A stretch of DNA of 64,000 nucleotides. Source: Taxillus chinensis (taxonomy: Eukaryota; Streptophyta; Magnoliopsida; Santalales; Loranthaceae). The notes beneath the pieces are model-generated. The model was not told the origin of the DNA. It made no database searches and was given only the letters and a program-made list of their open reading frames with translations. The translations under genes and the position numbers were made by a program. The DNA lies in the NCBI GenBank assembly GCA_023512835.1, contig CM042090.1:15739117-15803116 (forward strand). Direction: 5' to 3'. Positions 24,694-35,961 of the stretch are shown here, one piece after another (the stretch's first letter is position 1; every line of letters starts with the position of its first letter).

Positions 24694-26714
24694 ATGCTCG
24701 ACGCTGCCGTGGCCTCCCTGTTCTGCGTCAGTTCGGGGACGCTGCGCTACACCCCCACCCGGACCTTTCCCGCACTCCCCACGAACCCTAAACCGACAAT
24801 TCCGAGAGCGAGGCTAGAAACGCATCGGAGTGTCGCAGCTGCTTTTTCTGCGACTCACGGACAAACAGGTGGTGGGCGTTCGCCGTCGGGGAAGAAAGGC
24901 GAGGGCAAGAGGAGGGTCTTCTTCTTAGACGTCAATCCTCTCTGTTACAGAGGAAGCACTCGCAGCCTCCATTCTTTTGCTCACTGGATCTCCCTCTTCT
25001 TCTCTCAAGTCAGCCTTCGAGACCCTGTCATTGCCGTGCGCACAGTCTCTCCCTCTCTCACTATTTATTTCATGCCATCCTTAAGCTGCTAATGTCGTCA
25101 AATGCTTGGCGCGGTGCCTTGATTTCAATGTGCTCTTCTGGGTACTAGGTTTTAGGCCTGGAAACTGGAACAATGTTGTTTGTCTCTTGAAATCACGGTC
25201 ATGTGATGGTTCTGCTCATGAATGATAGATACTTTGGGGTTATTATTTTTTTAAAACAAATTAAATAAAATGGCTGACAGGTTTTTGATGGGGAGGGGGG
25301 TAATGACTATCGAAGAAGGTTATTGCCTTCGTACAAGGCCCATAGGAGGAAATTCTCAAGCAGCTTATCATCATCCCGGGGGTGGACTTCAAAGGGTCCT
25401 GCTGGAGGGTCACACTCACACCAACTGATCTTAGACGTCCTCAAGCAATGCCATGTTCCAGTGGGTGAACTTTCTTTGCATTATTTACCGTTTTCTAACT
25501 TAAGTTCACATTCATGGGTGGGGCGGAGCTAGAATTTATTTGTGTCAGGGCCTAATCAAAAGCTATGCTATGTGATACTTCATATGTGGATGAGTACCGT
25601 TGAAAGGGGGTGGGGGGTATGCACTTTTAGAAAGGAATCATAATTGTTAGCTTTTCAATATTCGGTAAACACCCTTTTTCAGCTTTTTGCATTATTGTGC
25701 CTCATTCGTTGATGGCATGGCATCGAGTGCAGTTCTTAAGAGTTGATGGTCATGAAGCAGATGATGTTGTAGCTACCCTTGTAGGACCAGTTCTACAAAG
25801 AGGACACCGCGTCGTGATTGCCTCTCCAGATAAAGATTTTAAGCAATTGATTTCAGAAGATGTTCAAATTGTTATGCCTATGCCAGAGCTCAAGCGGTGG
25901 TCATTCTATACACTAAAGCATTATCGTGCGCAGTATAATTGTGACCCACACTCTGATTTGAGTCTGAGTAAGTTTGCGTCGCTATGTTCTTCTTCCTTTT
26001 CTTTTTCCCGGGGAATGTTATTTGGTATCATAGTTGCCATTAATTATTGGTTCTCACACGTGACTAGGTTTTTTTGAGTGTGATTTTCAATAATATATAC
26101 CTCTTGGTGGTTAGTTAGCTAAACAAGAAGTGACTAGAAAGCAAATTTGTGTGATCCTTTGTCAAATATTTTTGCCAAAAGTGATTTTGCGTCCACGATC
26201 ACATCCTGGTGACACTCAACAGAAGCTAAAATTTGTTATTTATTTCTATTGACCCTTCTCATTGAAGCTGTTGTGATTAGGATGCATCATGGGTGATGAG
26301 GTTGATGGTGTTCCTGGGATTCAACATTTTGTTCCTGGCTTTGGTCGCAAGACAGCTGTAAAACTTGTGAGAAAGCATGGTTCATTGGAGAATTTACTCA
26401 GTGCTGCAGCAGTAAGGACTGTGGGGAAACCATATGCCCAAGATACCCTAGTGAAGTATGCTGATTATCTTCGGAGGAATTATGAAGTCCTTTCTTTGAG
26501 GAGGTAATATATTCCTGCAGGCACCTATAGCCACAACTGTTGCTTTAGTTTGGGGAAGCTATGAAGTAGCAGTATTTGTTGATATATTTTAATGATTTTA
26601 ACAAACAGAGATATTGACATTCATCTCCAAGAGGAGTGGTTGTCTGAAAGAGATACTTGCCGCGATTTTGATATCTTGACCAAGTTCTTCAAATTGTTGG
26701 GTGACACCAATTAG
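24694..26714 (+). CDS. 5'-3' exonuclease, FEN/DNA polymerase I small-domain type, probably organellar
   Basis: Structure-specific 5' nuclease family (PIN-like plus H3TH), resembling the 5' nuclease domain of bacterial Pol I and plant At3g52050. Exons: 24694-25035, 25281-25460, 25733-25967, 26281-26503 and 26609-26714. They are in phase and give 361 aa. Residues 1-55 are Ser/Thr/Arg-rich and poor in acids, a likely transit peptide. Nuclease motifs: FFLDVNPLCYRG, VFDGEGGNDYRRRLLPSYKA, the acidic GHEADDVVATL, ASPDKDFKQLI, and IMGDEVDGVPG followed by GFGRKTAVKLVRKHGSLENL (helix-hairpin-helix). The metal-binding aspartates look intact. The open frame extends to 24634 only by a GTG, so the ATG at 24694 was taken. 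A role in organelle DNA replication or repair is inferred. Confidence 0.9.
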
Positions 26715-27767
26715 CTCGGTCGAGTGGATCTCATCCTCAGAAACATTGATGTAAGTGCCATGAATTTATCAAATTGCTGAGTTACTGAATAGGCCCTTTG
26801 AGGAGTTGATGGAAGGCAAGAGTCAGCGCATTCTGCATTACTATGGTTTCTTTTATCTACTTGTGCTGCTAAATTGGTGTTGCTTTCTTGCATCCTCTTG
26901 TCTCACTCTGAAGGATTGTGTGTTCTAATGCCGTCATCTGGGCATTGGATGCTCTTTACTTGGTGTCCATATCTACTGATTAGTAAGGGCCAAAACACGG
27001 AAATGAGTTGTGAACAATAGAAACTAGTAAACTGAGCTTTTTGTAAATTCGGGTACTACTGATGCATAGACACTTCACTCGGCACAGTGATGTTAATATT
27101 TTTAGGTCTATTTTTTATGACGGTGGTCGCAGCATCTCAGCCGAGTGTGTCAAGGATGGTTGAATGGGCATGAAGAGCCATATGCAGGTGACCAAGCTTT
27201 TATCATCACTACAAATAATTGTAGCTTTCATTATATTCTCTCCATATCATTTTTTTTTGAGATTGAAAACTTCATCTCTGCAAGTAATTAAACATCACTG
27301 TGAGGCCCCAAAAGATCTTCAGTATAAATATCACTCCACCAGTTAAATAAATTTATTTACGTAAAATAATATTAACTATAAATTTGAATAAATTTGACCT
27401 TTCATCTCAATGCTTCAAATTGTTAAGCATGTGCCAATGAATCTTGAAGGAAAACTTATGTATATTTTTAAATGAAGTATTGAAGGATTTTTTTTATTGT
27501 TCTAGTTATTTTTTTATTGTGAATCTGTGATTCCTCTTTAATTCTCTCCCTTATTTCTTTTCCATTTTCTAATCCGCTAATATTTATCACTTCTGACACA
27601 GTAATTTAAAATTTAAAATTGAAGCTAAAAATATAAAACAATTTTTAAAAAATCAAAAGTTTATTAAATAATGAAAGCTACTGATAATCATTTAATAAAC
27701 TTTTTGGAAAAAATTATATCCGCGCTGTTGGATATTCCTTCCTTCCTTGGGAAAGATCAGGTCTGAA
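26715..27767. other. Exonuclease 3' region and AT-rich spacer
   Basis: The first few hundred bases are mixed-composition and probably include the 3' untranslated region; the rest is AT-rich. Six-frame reading shows nothing recognisable. Confidence 0.55.
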
Positions 27768-28341
27768 TAGGGATGGCAATGGGGCGGAGCGGGGCGGGTA
27801 TTGGGTCACCTCGTCCCCATCCCCGTTAAGAAAAAATTACCCATACCCGCCCGTGCCCCGGCGAGTATTAAATTTTTTGTCCTATCCCCACCCCGCCAGG
27901 GCACGGGGCGGGGATTTCCCGTCCCGCTTCGCTTAAAGCCCAGCCCGATCCAGCTCAACCCGCCACCCGAGCCCAGCTCGCCAGTCCAAGGCACCCCGCC
28001 CACCCAGCCCAGCGCCAGCCGCCCCGTGCGAAAAATTCTGGCAAAATATTTTGTTAGGATGATAAATCAAACCCGAACCTCCCCTGCGAGACGTGTATGC
28101 GGGCTGGCCGGTAGCTAACGAGGCGAAAGCTAATTGGGTAAACGAGGTGGGGATGCGGGGCGAGAATTTTTGGCGGGTAGGGCGGGGCATGCTTGCCCCG
28201 TCCCCGCCTCGTTACCCGGTGAGGCAAAAAAATTGTTACCCCGTACCCGCCCCGTTACCCATTAAATTCAAAAAATACCCGCCCCCGATGGGGCGGGTAC
28301 CGGGCGGGTCGGGGCGGGTACGGGTTAAATTGCCATCCCTA
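27768..28341. mobile_element. hAT-type MITE, GC-rich, with 8-bp target duplication
   Basis: A 574-bp element begins TAGGGATGGCAAT and ends with the exact inverse ATTGCCATCCCTA. The flanks are GGTCTGAA (27760-27767) and GGTCCGAA (28342-28349), an 8-bp duplication with one mismatch. Size and terminal motif fit the hAT superfamily. The interior is very GC-rich, with GGGGCGGG/CCCCGCCC runs that extend the inverted ends. There is no transposase, so it depends on a partner element. The open frames inside it are compositional artefacts. Confidence 0.85.
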
Positions 28342-29666
28342 GGTCCGAAAGCACTAAAATTATCTCTCCATATCAAGCCTTCTACCGAATTAAAAACTTG
28401 GGGTACGTTTGTGGTGAATTTCGATTTTTATATTTTATTTTTTTATTATATTAAAATTTGAATTATATTTAAATTTGAAAATAATTCTTTTGATATGGGT
28501 GATATCATGTTTTAAAAGGTGTGTAATTTTTTAAAAAATTAATTTCATGATAATAAAAATATATATTATAAAATATGACTTTATAATAAAATTTAAAAAA
28601 TTTAAAAATTTAAAATATTATTTAAGTCTCTAGAGTTTATATTTGAAAATAAAAAACAAATAAAATATCATATATTTTGAAAACTGAATTTTAAAATTAA
28701 AGTTGTGCAGTCATCATGGTTAATTTGGTTGTCTCATCAATATTACCCTTTTTATTTGATATTATATATATATATAACTACATATCAAAATAGCATAGTT
28801 TTGGTATATTACATTCTATAGTTAATATAAATTACCCTAATTCTTTTTATTTAGGGGTGAACCGGCTAGAAGTGGCTCAACCAAAGTTTGGACTGGTGTG
28901 AGGCTTGTTATAACTGTAAACTTATAGTATATCTAATAGGTATTAGCTAAAATTAGATTTAGCTTTCCTGCAATATCATTTTAGTTAATTTTGCTTTGCT
29001 ATTGCATTATCTACTTTTTTTTACTTAACTACATTATTTACAATTCATCCTTATTTATAAAGATGTTGTGTGCTTGGCATAAATAATAAGTTGGAGTTAT
29101 GAGTTAATGATGAAAGTGTTATGTAACAGTTATAATTTCAATCAAAATTGACTTAATTTTTTTATGAAACTAAAATTGTTAAAGCATCTATTGCAGTTTA
29201 TCTATTTGTTTTTTTTTTTTGTTAGTTTTGACAACCAGTTTAACAAAACTGTGTAAATACTATATTTTTTCAGATTTTCTATTATAACCATAATTTTAAT
29301 AAATAAATAGTAACTCTAAATTTAATTTATCATTATTCACTCTCTATTTATTAAAATATTATATTTTTCCTGAACACATTTTCTTTCTTATTTTTTCCAT
29401 CTCTACACATTTACTTTTGTATTTTTAAAATAAATATATTTTTAAAAATAATATTTTAATTGATAAATGATTAAAATAGAAAGACCAAAAAGCATACTTT
29501 TAAAAAGTAGATTGCTAAAATAAAAAATAATTATTTTTAGGTACTTTGAAAGGCCAATTTTAAAGAAACTACAGTGGAAGCTTTTAAAACTATACTTTTT
29601 GAAAATAATTTTATAGAGTTTAAGCTAATTTTGGATTTATCATTTGCTTTAGCTAAAATTATTTTA

Positions 29667-30039
29667 GAACATCTCAAATAGACTTAGCTAAAACAAAAGG
29701 TAATGTCAATTTAATTTAAACTCTATAAAACTTTTCTTCAATAGTGTAGCTATAACATAAGCTGTATTTAGTTTCAATAAAAATTTAAGGTAAACTTGAC
29801 TAAAAATAAAAATTGAAGCTAATTCTATCATATTATTCTTTTACCCAAAATTTCAATTTTTCATTCATGTTGAATACATAACATTAAAGAGGAGAGCTTT
29901 GATGGTAGATTAGAAAAGGTTGATTCAAGCAATTAATATCAATTAAGACAATTTGAGTTATTCTTAGTTAAAAATATATCTAGCAAGCTAAATATAGATT
30001 AAATTAAAAAAAACTTACTTATCACTATTAAAGATACTC
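29667..30039. mobile_element. MITE, same family as 38641-39371
   Basis: It starts GAACATCTCAAATAGACTTA and, on the other strand, ends GAGTATCTTTAATAGTGATA. TTA flanks both sides. The start is close to that of the element in the second NIPA gene (GAACATTTCAAATAGAACTT), and both have TTA flanks. A three-base TTA duplication is a hallmark of PIF/Harbinger elements, so that superfamily is suggested, not shown. Confidence 0.6.
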
Positions 30040-32168
30040 TTAACATGAAAAACTTAATTAAAAACTATTAATTTTAATATTGATTTATTTTATTAATTTA
30101 TTTGTATAAAATTAGAATTACATTATATGATAATTTACTTCTCAATAATTATATTTATGAAAATTAAAATTCATTCTCTTTATTTTAAAATTTTAAATAA
30201 ATTAATAATTCGTATTATTAGAATAATAAGTTAAATTTATAGTTATATTTTTAAATTTATATTCTTTAATATTCATTATTCATTATCTATTTGTTTTATC
30301 TTAATATTTATTAATATACACATTTAGTATGAAATCAAAATATTCATTAATATTTATTATTTAGAGCAGGCTTATTTACTTGTTAAAATATAAAAATTAT
30401 AATAATCATGTGAATGTTTCATTAATGTATTATTTATATTAATTGAAGTTGACACAGATTCAACATAATTCATCAACAGGAAAATTAAAATAGTATAAAT
30501 ATATAAGCTCCAATATGCTAGTGGATCGTTTTTTTAAAGTTAAAAGACCGGCTCGATCAACGCAAGATCGGTCGATCAGTCCGGTCTTGAACTCTCCTGC
30601 CCCATCATGCTATCTTTTATTACAGCATTCAAAAATGGTTTAGCCAAAATCAATGAACTATTTATTTGTAAAACTTGTTAATTTTGTTTTAAATATTTGT
30701 TTCTTTAATATGGTCAACGTATTATAATTTTTTTTGAAAATTATGAGTTTTTAAAAACTACTTATAAGAGCTTATTTTGTATGAATTTTATTTTTTATTA
30801 TATTTTATTATATTTTGTTAGAGTTCATATTAAATTATAATATGATAATAATTTTTATTTAGAAGGACAGATGAGAGTTTTTTTTTAAATTAGGTCCAAT
30901 AAAAAATAAAAAAAAAAGTATACAATATTGTATGCTCAAGTAATAAAATAAATAAAAATTTTAAAAAATTAAATCTCTTGTTAAAATTGAGTTTAGATTT
31001 AAAAATAAAAAATAATTAGAAATATTTTAAAAAAACAGCTATGTTACCTACCAATTTTGAAAAATAAACACCCAACCCCATTGTATCAAATGCATTGTAA
31101 TTATTTTATGTTTTCAAATTTAAACTTTATTTTGGTTGGAGACCTAAATATTTTTTAAAAAACTTTTCTCCTCTTTTATTATCTAAACCCAACGTACTCT
31201 ATTTTTTAATTTTTTTTAAGGAACTCAATTGTAACAAAATATATTTTTTCCAAAATGTATTTTCTATCTTACCAAATAAAATTTATTTTCAAATTATAAT
31301 TCAATATGAATCCTAATAAAAAAACCAAAATTCAAAAATCAAAAGATCATAGATTCCCACAATTATTTTTTTAAAAGTTATTTCTATTTATTTTTAAATA
31401 TATACTTAGTTTTGACGAAAAACTTAAAATAAACTTTATTTTATTTTTTATATTCTCCCTGAACCCAATATATATATTTCTTTGTGAGATTCATTTTTTA
31501 AAAAAATTTAACTCATTACCTCTCATATCAAATAAAAATTTATTTTTAAAATTTAAAATTAAATAAAAATTTAAAATCATACGAGTAAAATAGAAATCAA
31601 CATACATAATCAAACGACCAGCAGTGGGGATTGGCGTTTAACCAATAAAAAACACCTCCAGACTCCAGACTACCCCAGGTCGCAAGCAGGCAAATCCGTT
31701 CGATTTCAGAGACTTGGTCAGAAAAATGTCTTTGGGTGACCAGAGGCCTAGCCCTTCCCGTGTCACTTGGGTCGGGTCCTTTTCTTCTCAGCCGGCACAG
31801 ATGACTTGTCTGCTTCATTATCACTATTAATAGTTTTTCAATAATTTTTTTAACTTTAGAATTTTAAATTATTTTTTATTTTTTTATACAAATATACATC
31901 ATACATTTTCTAAATTAAATTATATATTATTAAAATAATATTTAATACTGTTTATTTTATTTAATAATAATTTTTTATAATTTAATAAAAAATAAAAAAT
32001 AATATTATAAAAAAAATAAAATAATAATTTTTAATATATTATAAAATACTATATAAATATCATATAAAAATTAAATATAAAACTTCTAAATCTCTTTTAC
32101 CCGTTTGGCAATCCCCTCCCTCCTCCTCACTATGTCACTATTATGCCATTGCCAGAAAACACACGCAC

Positions 32169-32211
32169 TCTCCCTCTCTCTGTCTCTGTCTCTGTCTCTG
32201 TCTCTCTCTCT
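32169..32211. repeat. CT/TCTG microsatellite in the kinase leader region
   Basis: CTCTCT and TCTGTC units lie about 185-225 bp before the kinase ATG. Pyrimidine tracts like this are frequent in plant leaders and core promoters; a regulatory effect here is a guess. Confidence 0.9.
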
Positions 32212-32394
32212 AGAAAAGGTCAACCTTACATCATTATTTATCAGTCAAAGCCTCCCAATGCCCCTCAAAACAAAACTATATCAACCCCAAATTACCAAAT
32301 TAAGAGACCACATGAACATGATGAGCTCATAATCAAACAGCTGAAACAAGAGAAGAGATTGTTTTATCGTCTGGTTGGGTCTGAGCTGTGAGAC

Positions 32395-34827
32395 ATGATG
32401 GGTTTTCAGCTTGTGCTTGTTTTCTTACTCCATTCGCTACTCTCCTTCCCCGGATCCGCCGACATAACCCCAGGCTCAAGCCTGCGCGCCTCAGACCCCA
32501 ACCGGACGTGGTCTTCCCCAACCAACGCCTTCTCCCTCGGCTTCATCCCCGCCCCCGCCGGCGGTTCCTCCTCCTCCTCCTTCATCGCCGCCGTCTCCTA
32601 CAGCTCCATCCCCATCTGGGCCGCCGGCGGCGCCGCCGCAGCTGTCGATTCCGGCGCCTCCTTCCAGTTTCTCTTTTCCGGCGACCTCCGCCTCGTCAAT
32701 GGCTCTGGCGCCGTCGCCTGGAAGTCCAACACCTCCGATCTCGGCGTCTCTGCCGCCTCCCTCAATGACACCGGTGAACTCGTCCTCACCAACAGCAGCG
32801 GTTCGGTGGTCTGGTCCTCCTTCCACCACCCCACCGACACGATCGTGCCGTCACAGAATTTCACCGTGAATCAGACCCTGCGTTCTGGGTATTACTCGTT
32901 TAGTCTTCATAAATCTGGAAATCTCACACTTAGATGGAACAATAGTATAGTGTATTGGACGAAGGGCTTGAATTCTTCGATTGATGGGAATTTAACTTCT
33001 CCATATTTAGCGCTTCAGTCTATTGGGATTTTATCCCTCTTCGACCCCTCTTTTCCCAGTGGGGCAATCATGGCCTATAGCAGCGATTATGCTGAGGGTG
33101 GTAGTGTACTTAGGTTTGTCAAGTTGGATGAAGATGGAAATTTGAGGATCTATAGCTCAGCTAGTGGCAGTAGGACTGTGTCCGTGAGGTGGGCTGCTGT
33201 GGAGGACCAATGTCAAGTCTTTGGGTATTGTGGGGACTTGGGAATTTGTAGTTACAATGACTCCAGTCCCATTTGTGGATGCCCATCACAGAATTTTGAC
33301 CCAATCGATCCACAGAACCTGAGGAAGGGGTGTAGGAGGAAGGTGGATATTGAGAAGTGTCCGGGGAGTGCAACCATGTTGGAACTGGATCATGCCCAGT
33401 TCTTGACTTACCCTCCCGAGTTATCCTCGCAGGTCTTCTTTGTGGGTATATCTGCATGTAAGTTGAACTGTCTGGTGAGCGGTTCTTGTATTGCTTCAAC
33501 GTCGTTGTCCGATGGGACGGGGCTGTGTTACTTGAAAGTGCCAGAGTTTGTTAGTGGGTATCAGTCTCCCGCCCTCCCCAGCACTTCCTATCTGAAGGTT
33601 TGTGGCCCTGTGGTCCTGAATCCGCCACCTTCTCTAGAAAACGCCAGCGAGGATAAGGGTTGGAGGCTACATGTATGGATAGTCGCCGTTGTGGTTGTTG
33701 GTGCGCTGTTGGCGCTAGTCCTTTTGGAAGGGGGCCTATGGTGGTGGTGCTGCAGAAACAGCCCCAAGTTTGGGGGTTTGTCTGCCCAATATGCACTTCT
33801 GGAGTATGCCTCTGGTGCACCAGTTCAGTTCTCCTATAAGGACCTCCAACGTGCAACAAAGGGATTCAAGGAGAAGCTTGGAGCAGGGGGCTTTGGGGCT
33901 GTTTACAGAGGGGTTCTTGCTAATAAAACCATTGTCGCAGTTAAACAACTCGAGGGCATCGAGCAGGGAGAGAAGCAGTTTAGGATGGAGGTGGCTACAA
34001 TAAGCAGTACCCATCACCTGAATTTGGTGAGATTGATAGGTTTTTGCTCTGAGGGGCGGCACAGGCTGTTAGTATACGAGTTCATGAGAAATGGGTCTCT
34101 TGATAACTTCCTCTTTGCAACCCAAGAACAATCGGCGAGGCTATTGAGTTGGGAGAACCGGTTCAATGTAGCCTTGGGCACAGCAAGGGGGATCACGTAT
34201 CTTCACGAGGAGTGCCGGGACTGCATTGTGCACTGTGATATAAAGCCAGAAAACATTCTATTGGATGAGAATTACAATGCCAAAGTGTCGGATTTTGGCC
34301 TTGCAAAGCTGGTAAACCCGAAGGACCATAGGTATCGAACACTGACAAGCGTCAGGGGGACCAGAGGGTATTTAGCTCCAGAATGGCTTGCAAATCTACC
34401 CATAACTTCAAAATCAGATGTTTACAGCTATGGGATGGTTTTGCTGGAGATAGTGAGCGGCAGAAGGAATTTTGAAGTCTCTGCATTGACAAACAGGAAG
34501 AAGTTTTCTACGTGGGCTTATGAAGAGTTTGAGAAAGGGAATGTGAAGGAAATTGTTGACAAGAGGCTTTCTGACCATGATATAGATATGGAGCAAGTGA
34601 CCAGGGCAGTTAAGGTGAGCTTCTGGTGCATCCAGGAGCAACCATCTCACAGGCCCATGATGGGGAAAGTGGTGCAGATGTTAGAAGGGATTGCGGAGAT
34701 CAATAACCCTCCAGCACCAAAGATTTCATCAGCTGAAGGGTCAGTTAGTGGGAACAGCATAAACCTGATCAGCGGTGTGTCCAGCTTTGTTCCTGCTGCT
34801 GGGCCTCCATCTTCTTCATCTTCATAG
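32395..34827 (+). CDS. G-type lectin S-receptor-like serine/threonine kinase (At1g34300-like)
   Basis: Single-pass plasma-membrane receptor kinase of the S-domain class, intronless, 810 aa, full length for the family. Order: signal peptide (1-22); bulb-type lectin region (about 25-150, NRTWSSPTNAFSLGF); S-locus glycoprotein region; EGF-like cysteines (about 268-315, CQVFGYCGDLGICSY); PAN/apple region (about 325-400); membrane helix (about 424-448); and kinase (about 488-765). Kinase motifs: GAGGFGAVYRG, VAVKQLE, HCDIKPENILL, DFGLAKL and APEWLANLPITSKSDVYSYG. The catalytic loop has HCD instead of HRD, so it is a non-RD kinase, a type often linked to immune perception. The ligand is unknown. 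The 5' third is strongly GC-rich (Ala/Gly/Ser codons) and the kinase half is not. Antisense frames over it are shadows. Confidence 0.96.
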   Translation: MMGFQLVLVFLLHSLLSFPGSADITPGSSLRASDPNRTWSSPTNAFSLGFIPAPAGGSSSSSFIAAVSYSSIPIWAAGGAAAAVDSGASFQFLFSGDLRLVNGSGAVAWKSNTSDLGVSAASLNDTGELVLTNSSGSVVWSSFHHPTDTIVPSQNFTVNQTLRSGYYSFSLHKSGNLTLRWNNSIVYWTKGLNSSIDGNLTSPYLALQSIGILSLFDPSFPSGAIMAYSSDYAEGGSVLRFVKLDEDGNLRIYSSASGSRTVSVRWAAVEDQCQVFGYCGDLGICSYNDSSPICGCPSQNFDPIDPQNLRKGCRRKVDIEKCPGSATMLELDHAQFLTYPPELSSQVFFVGISACKLNCLVSGSCIASTSLSDGTGLCYLKVPEFVSGYQSPALPSTSYLKVCGPVVLNPPPSLENASEDKGWRLHVWIVAVVVVGALLALVLLEGGLWWWCCRNSPKFGGLSAQYALLEYASGAPVQFSYKDLQRATKGFKEKLGAGGFGAVYRGVLANKTIVAVKQLEGIEQGEKQFRMEVATISSTHHLNLVRLIGFCSEGRHRLLVYEFMRNGSLDNFLFATQEQSARLLSWENRFNVALGTARGITYLHEECRDCIVHCDIKPENILLDENYNAKVSDFGLAKLVNPKDHRYRTLTSVRGTRGYLAPEWLANLPITSKSDVYSYGMVLLEIVSGRRNFEVSALTNRKKFSTWAYEEFEKGNVKEIVDKRLSDHDIDMEQVTRAVKVSFWCIQEQPSHRPMMGKVVQMLEGIAEINNPPAPKISSAEGSVSGNSINLISGVSSFVPAAGPPSSSSS

Positions 34828-35961
34828 GTCCACACTCTGGTCGCATCATCGTCCCGTCGCCTTCTTCTGAACCTGAATGTTCAGAAATCCAGTCAGTAGT
34901 TATCATCTGTGGTGTTAATTTGCCACTGAACTTGCCGATAGTTGAAGTGCGGATTTGGAGAGGAAAAGCCCTCACATGGTGATTTGTTGTCCTTCAAACT
35001 CCAGTCCAATATCTATCACGCTCTCATCGATATATTGTAATTCTTGTATAATTTTTGTTTGCCGTGAAATCTTTGTACAAGTAGAATTATGTGAACAACT
35101 ACTTAATTCTTAAGAAAAAAAAGTTGGGCATGTTTGTTTTTTTTTCTTTTAATTTAGTAGTTATTTTAATAAATTTATGGAATTAGCCTATCATCCTAAA
35201 GCTCCACCGGAGTAAATAATCAGATGTACAAATCTCAAATTCATAACAAGTCTCATAGCAGGTTATACGATTCAGCTCATGTTGAATAAAAAGATTCCAG
35301 CCTCCTTCAGCTGCCCTCCATTAAGTGTTGCTTGCTTAAAGAAACCGAAAAATGTTAATACAATACGCCTGATCTGTCACTGGAGTTGAAGCGACCTTTT
35401 AAAATTTTTTGTTCACCTTTGAAATAATGTAATGTTCTAAGTGACAGCAATTGTCAATGTTCACTGTTCAGTTCTCACCCCGGCTCGGATACATTTACCA
35501 CTGAGTAAATAGTCAACTGCTCTGCGTGAATAAGATCACGCCTTTCAGTCCGCGCACCTTTTTGAATAGTGGAGGAAATGAATTGCAGTGATATATATAT
35601 ATAAACACCAGAGACACAGTAAACTGAAAATTCTCATGTTTACTAAAAAAATAAATTTCATTTCATTGCAAGGAAACGTGCGTTGGTCATAATAAATACT
35701 CTTACAAAAAATACTACTGAGGAGCCTACTGTAAGATTTTCAAAATAGATTACAAAATTTATGAAGAAAAAAATCACACCGTGAAACCATGGCCTGCACA
35801 GGTAGTACTCAGTAACTCAAACCCAAACTGGGCAAAGGAAAACTTAAAAAAAAAAAAAAACCAAATGACAATGTAACTCCCGCCCAGCTTGAATAGAAGA
35901 ATCCAGCAGGATTCCACAAGGCCTTTAGTGGGCCGTGCGAGAAATCAAAATTGACATGCTT
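34828..35961. other. Intergenic between convergent kinase and second NIPA genes
   Basis: The 3' untranslated regions of the two genes meet here. Composition is mixed, and no reading frame or RNA gene is recognisable. Confidence 0.6.

Larger units (their letters stand above)
28342..32394. other. Gene-free AT-rich region upstream of the receptor kinase
   Basis: Long A/T-rich stretches with repeated short motifs. One MITE of a family seen again at 38.6 kb lies at 29667-30039. A GC-richer island at about 31610-31820 gives no recognisable protein. The last 250 bp should be the kinase gene's promoter and leader, including a CT tract. Confidence 0.6.

Noticed and set aside
31597..31824. GC-richer island with a 75-codon minus-strand frame
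   Set aside because: No domain, splice partner or family match is visible. It is most likely spacer or a transposon scrap.
32388..34062. Several overlapping frames of 60-126 codons on both strands
   Set aside because: They are shadows of the GC-rich receptor kinase gene.
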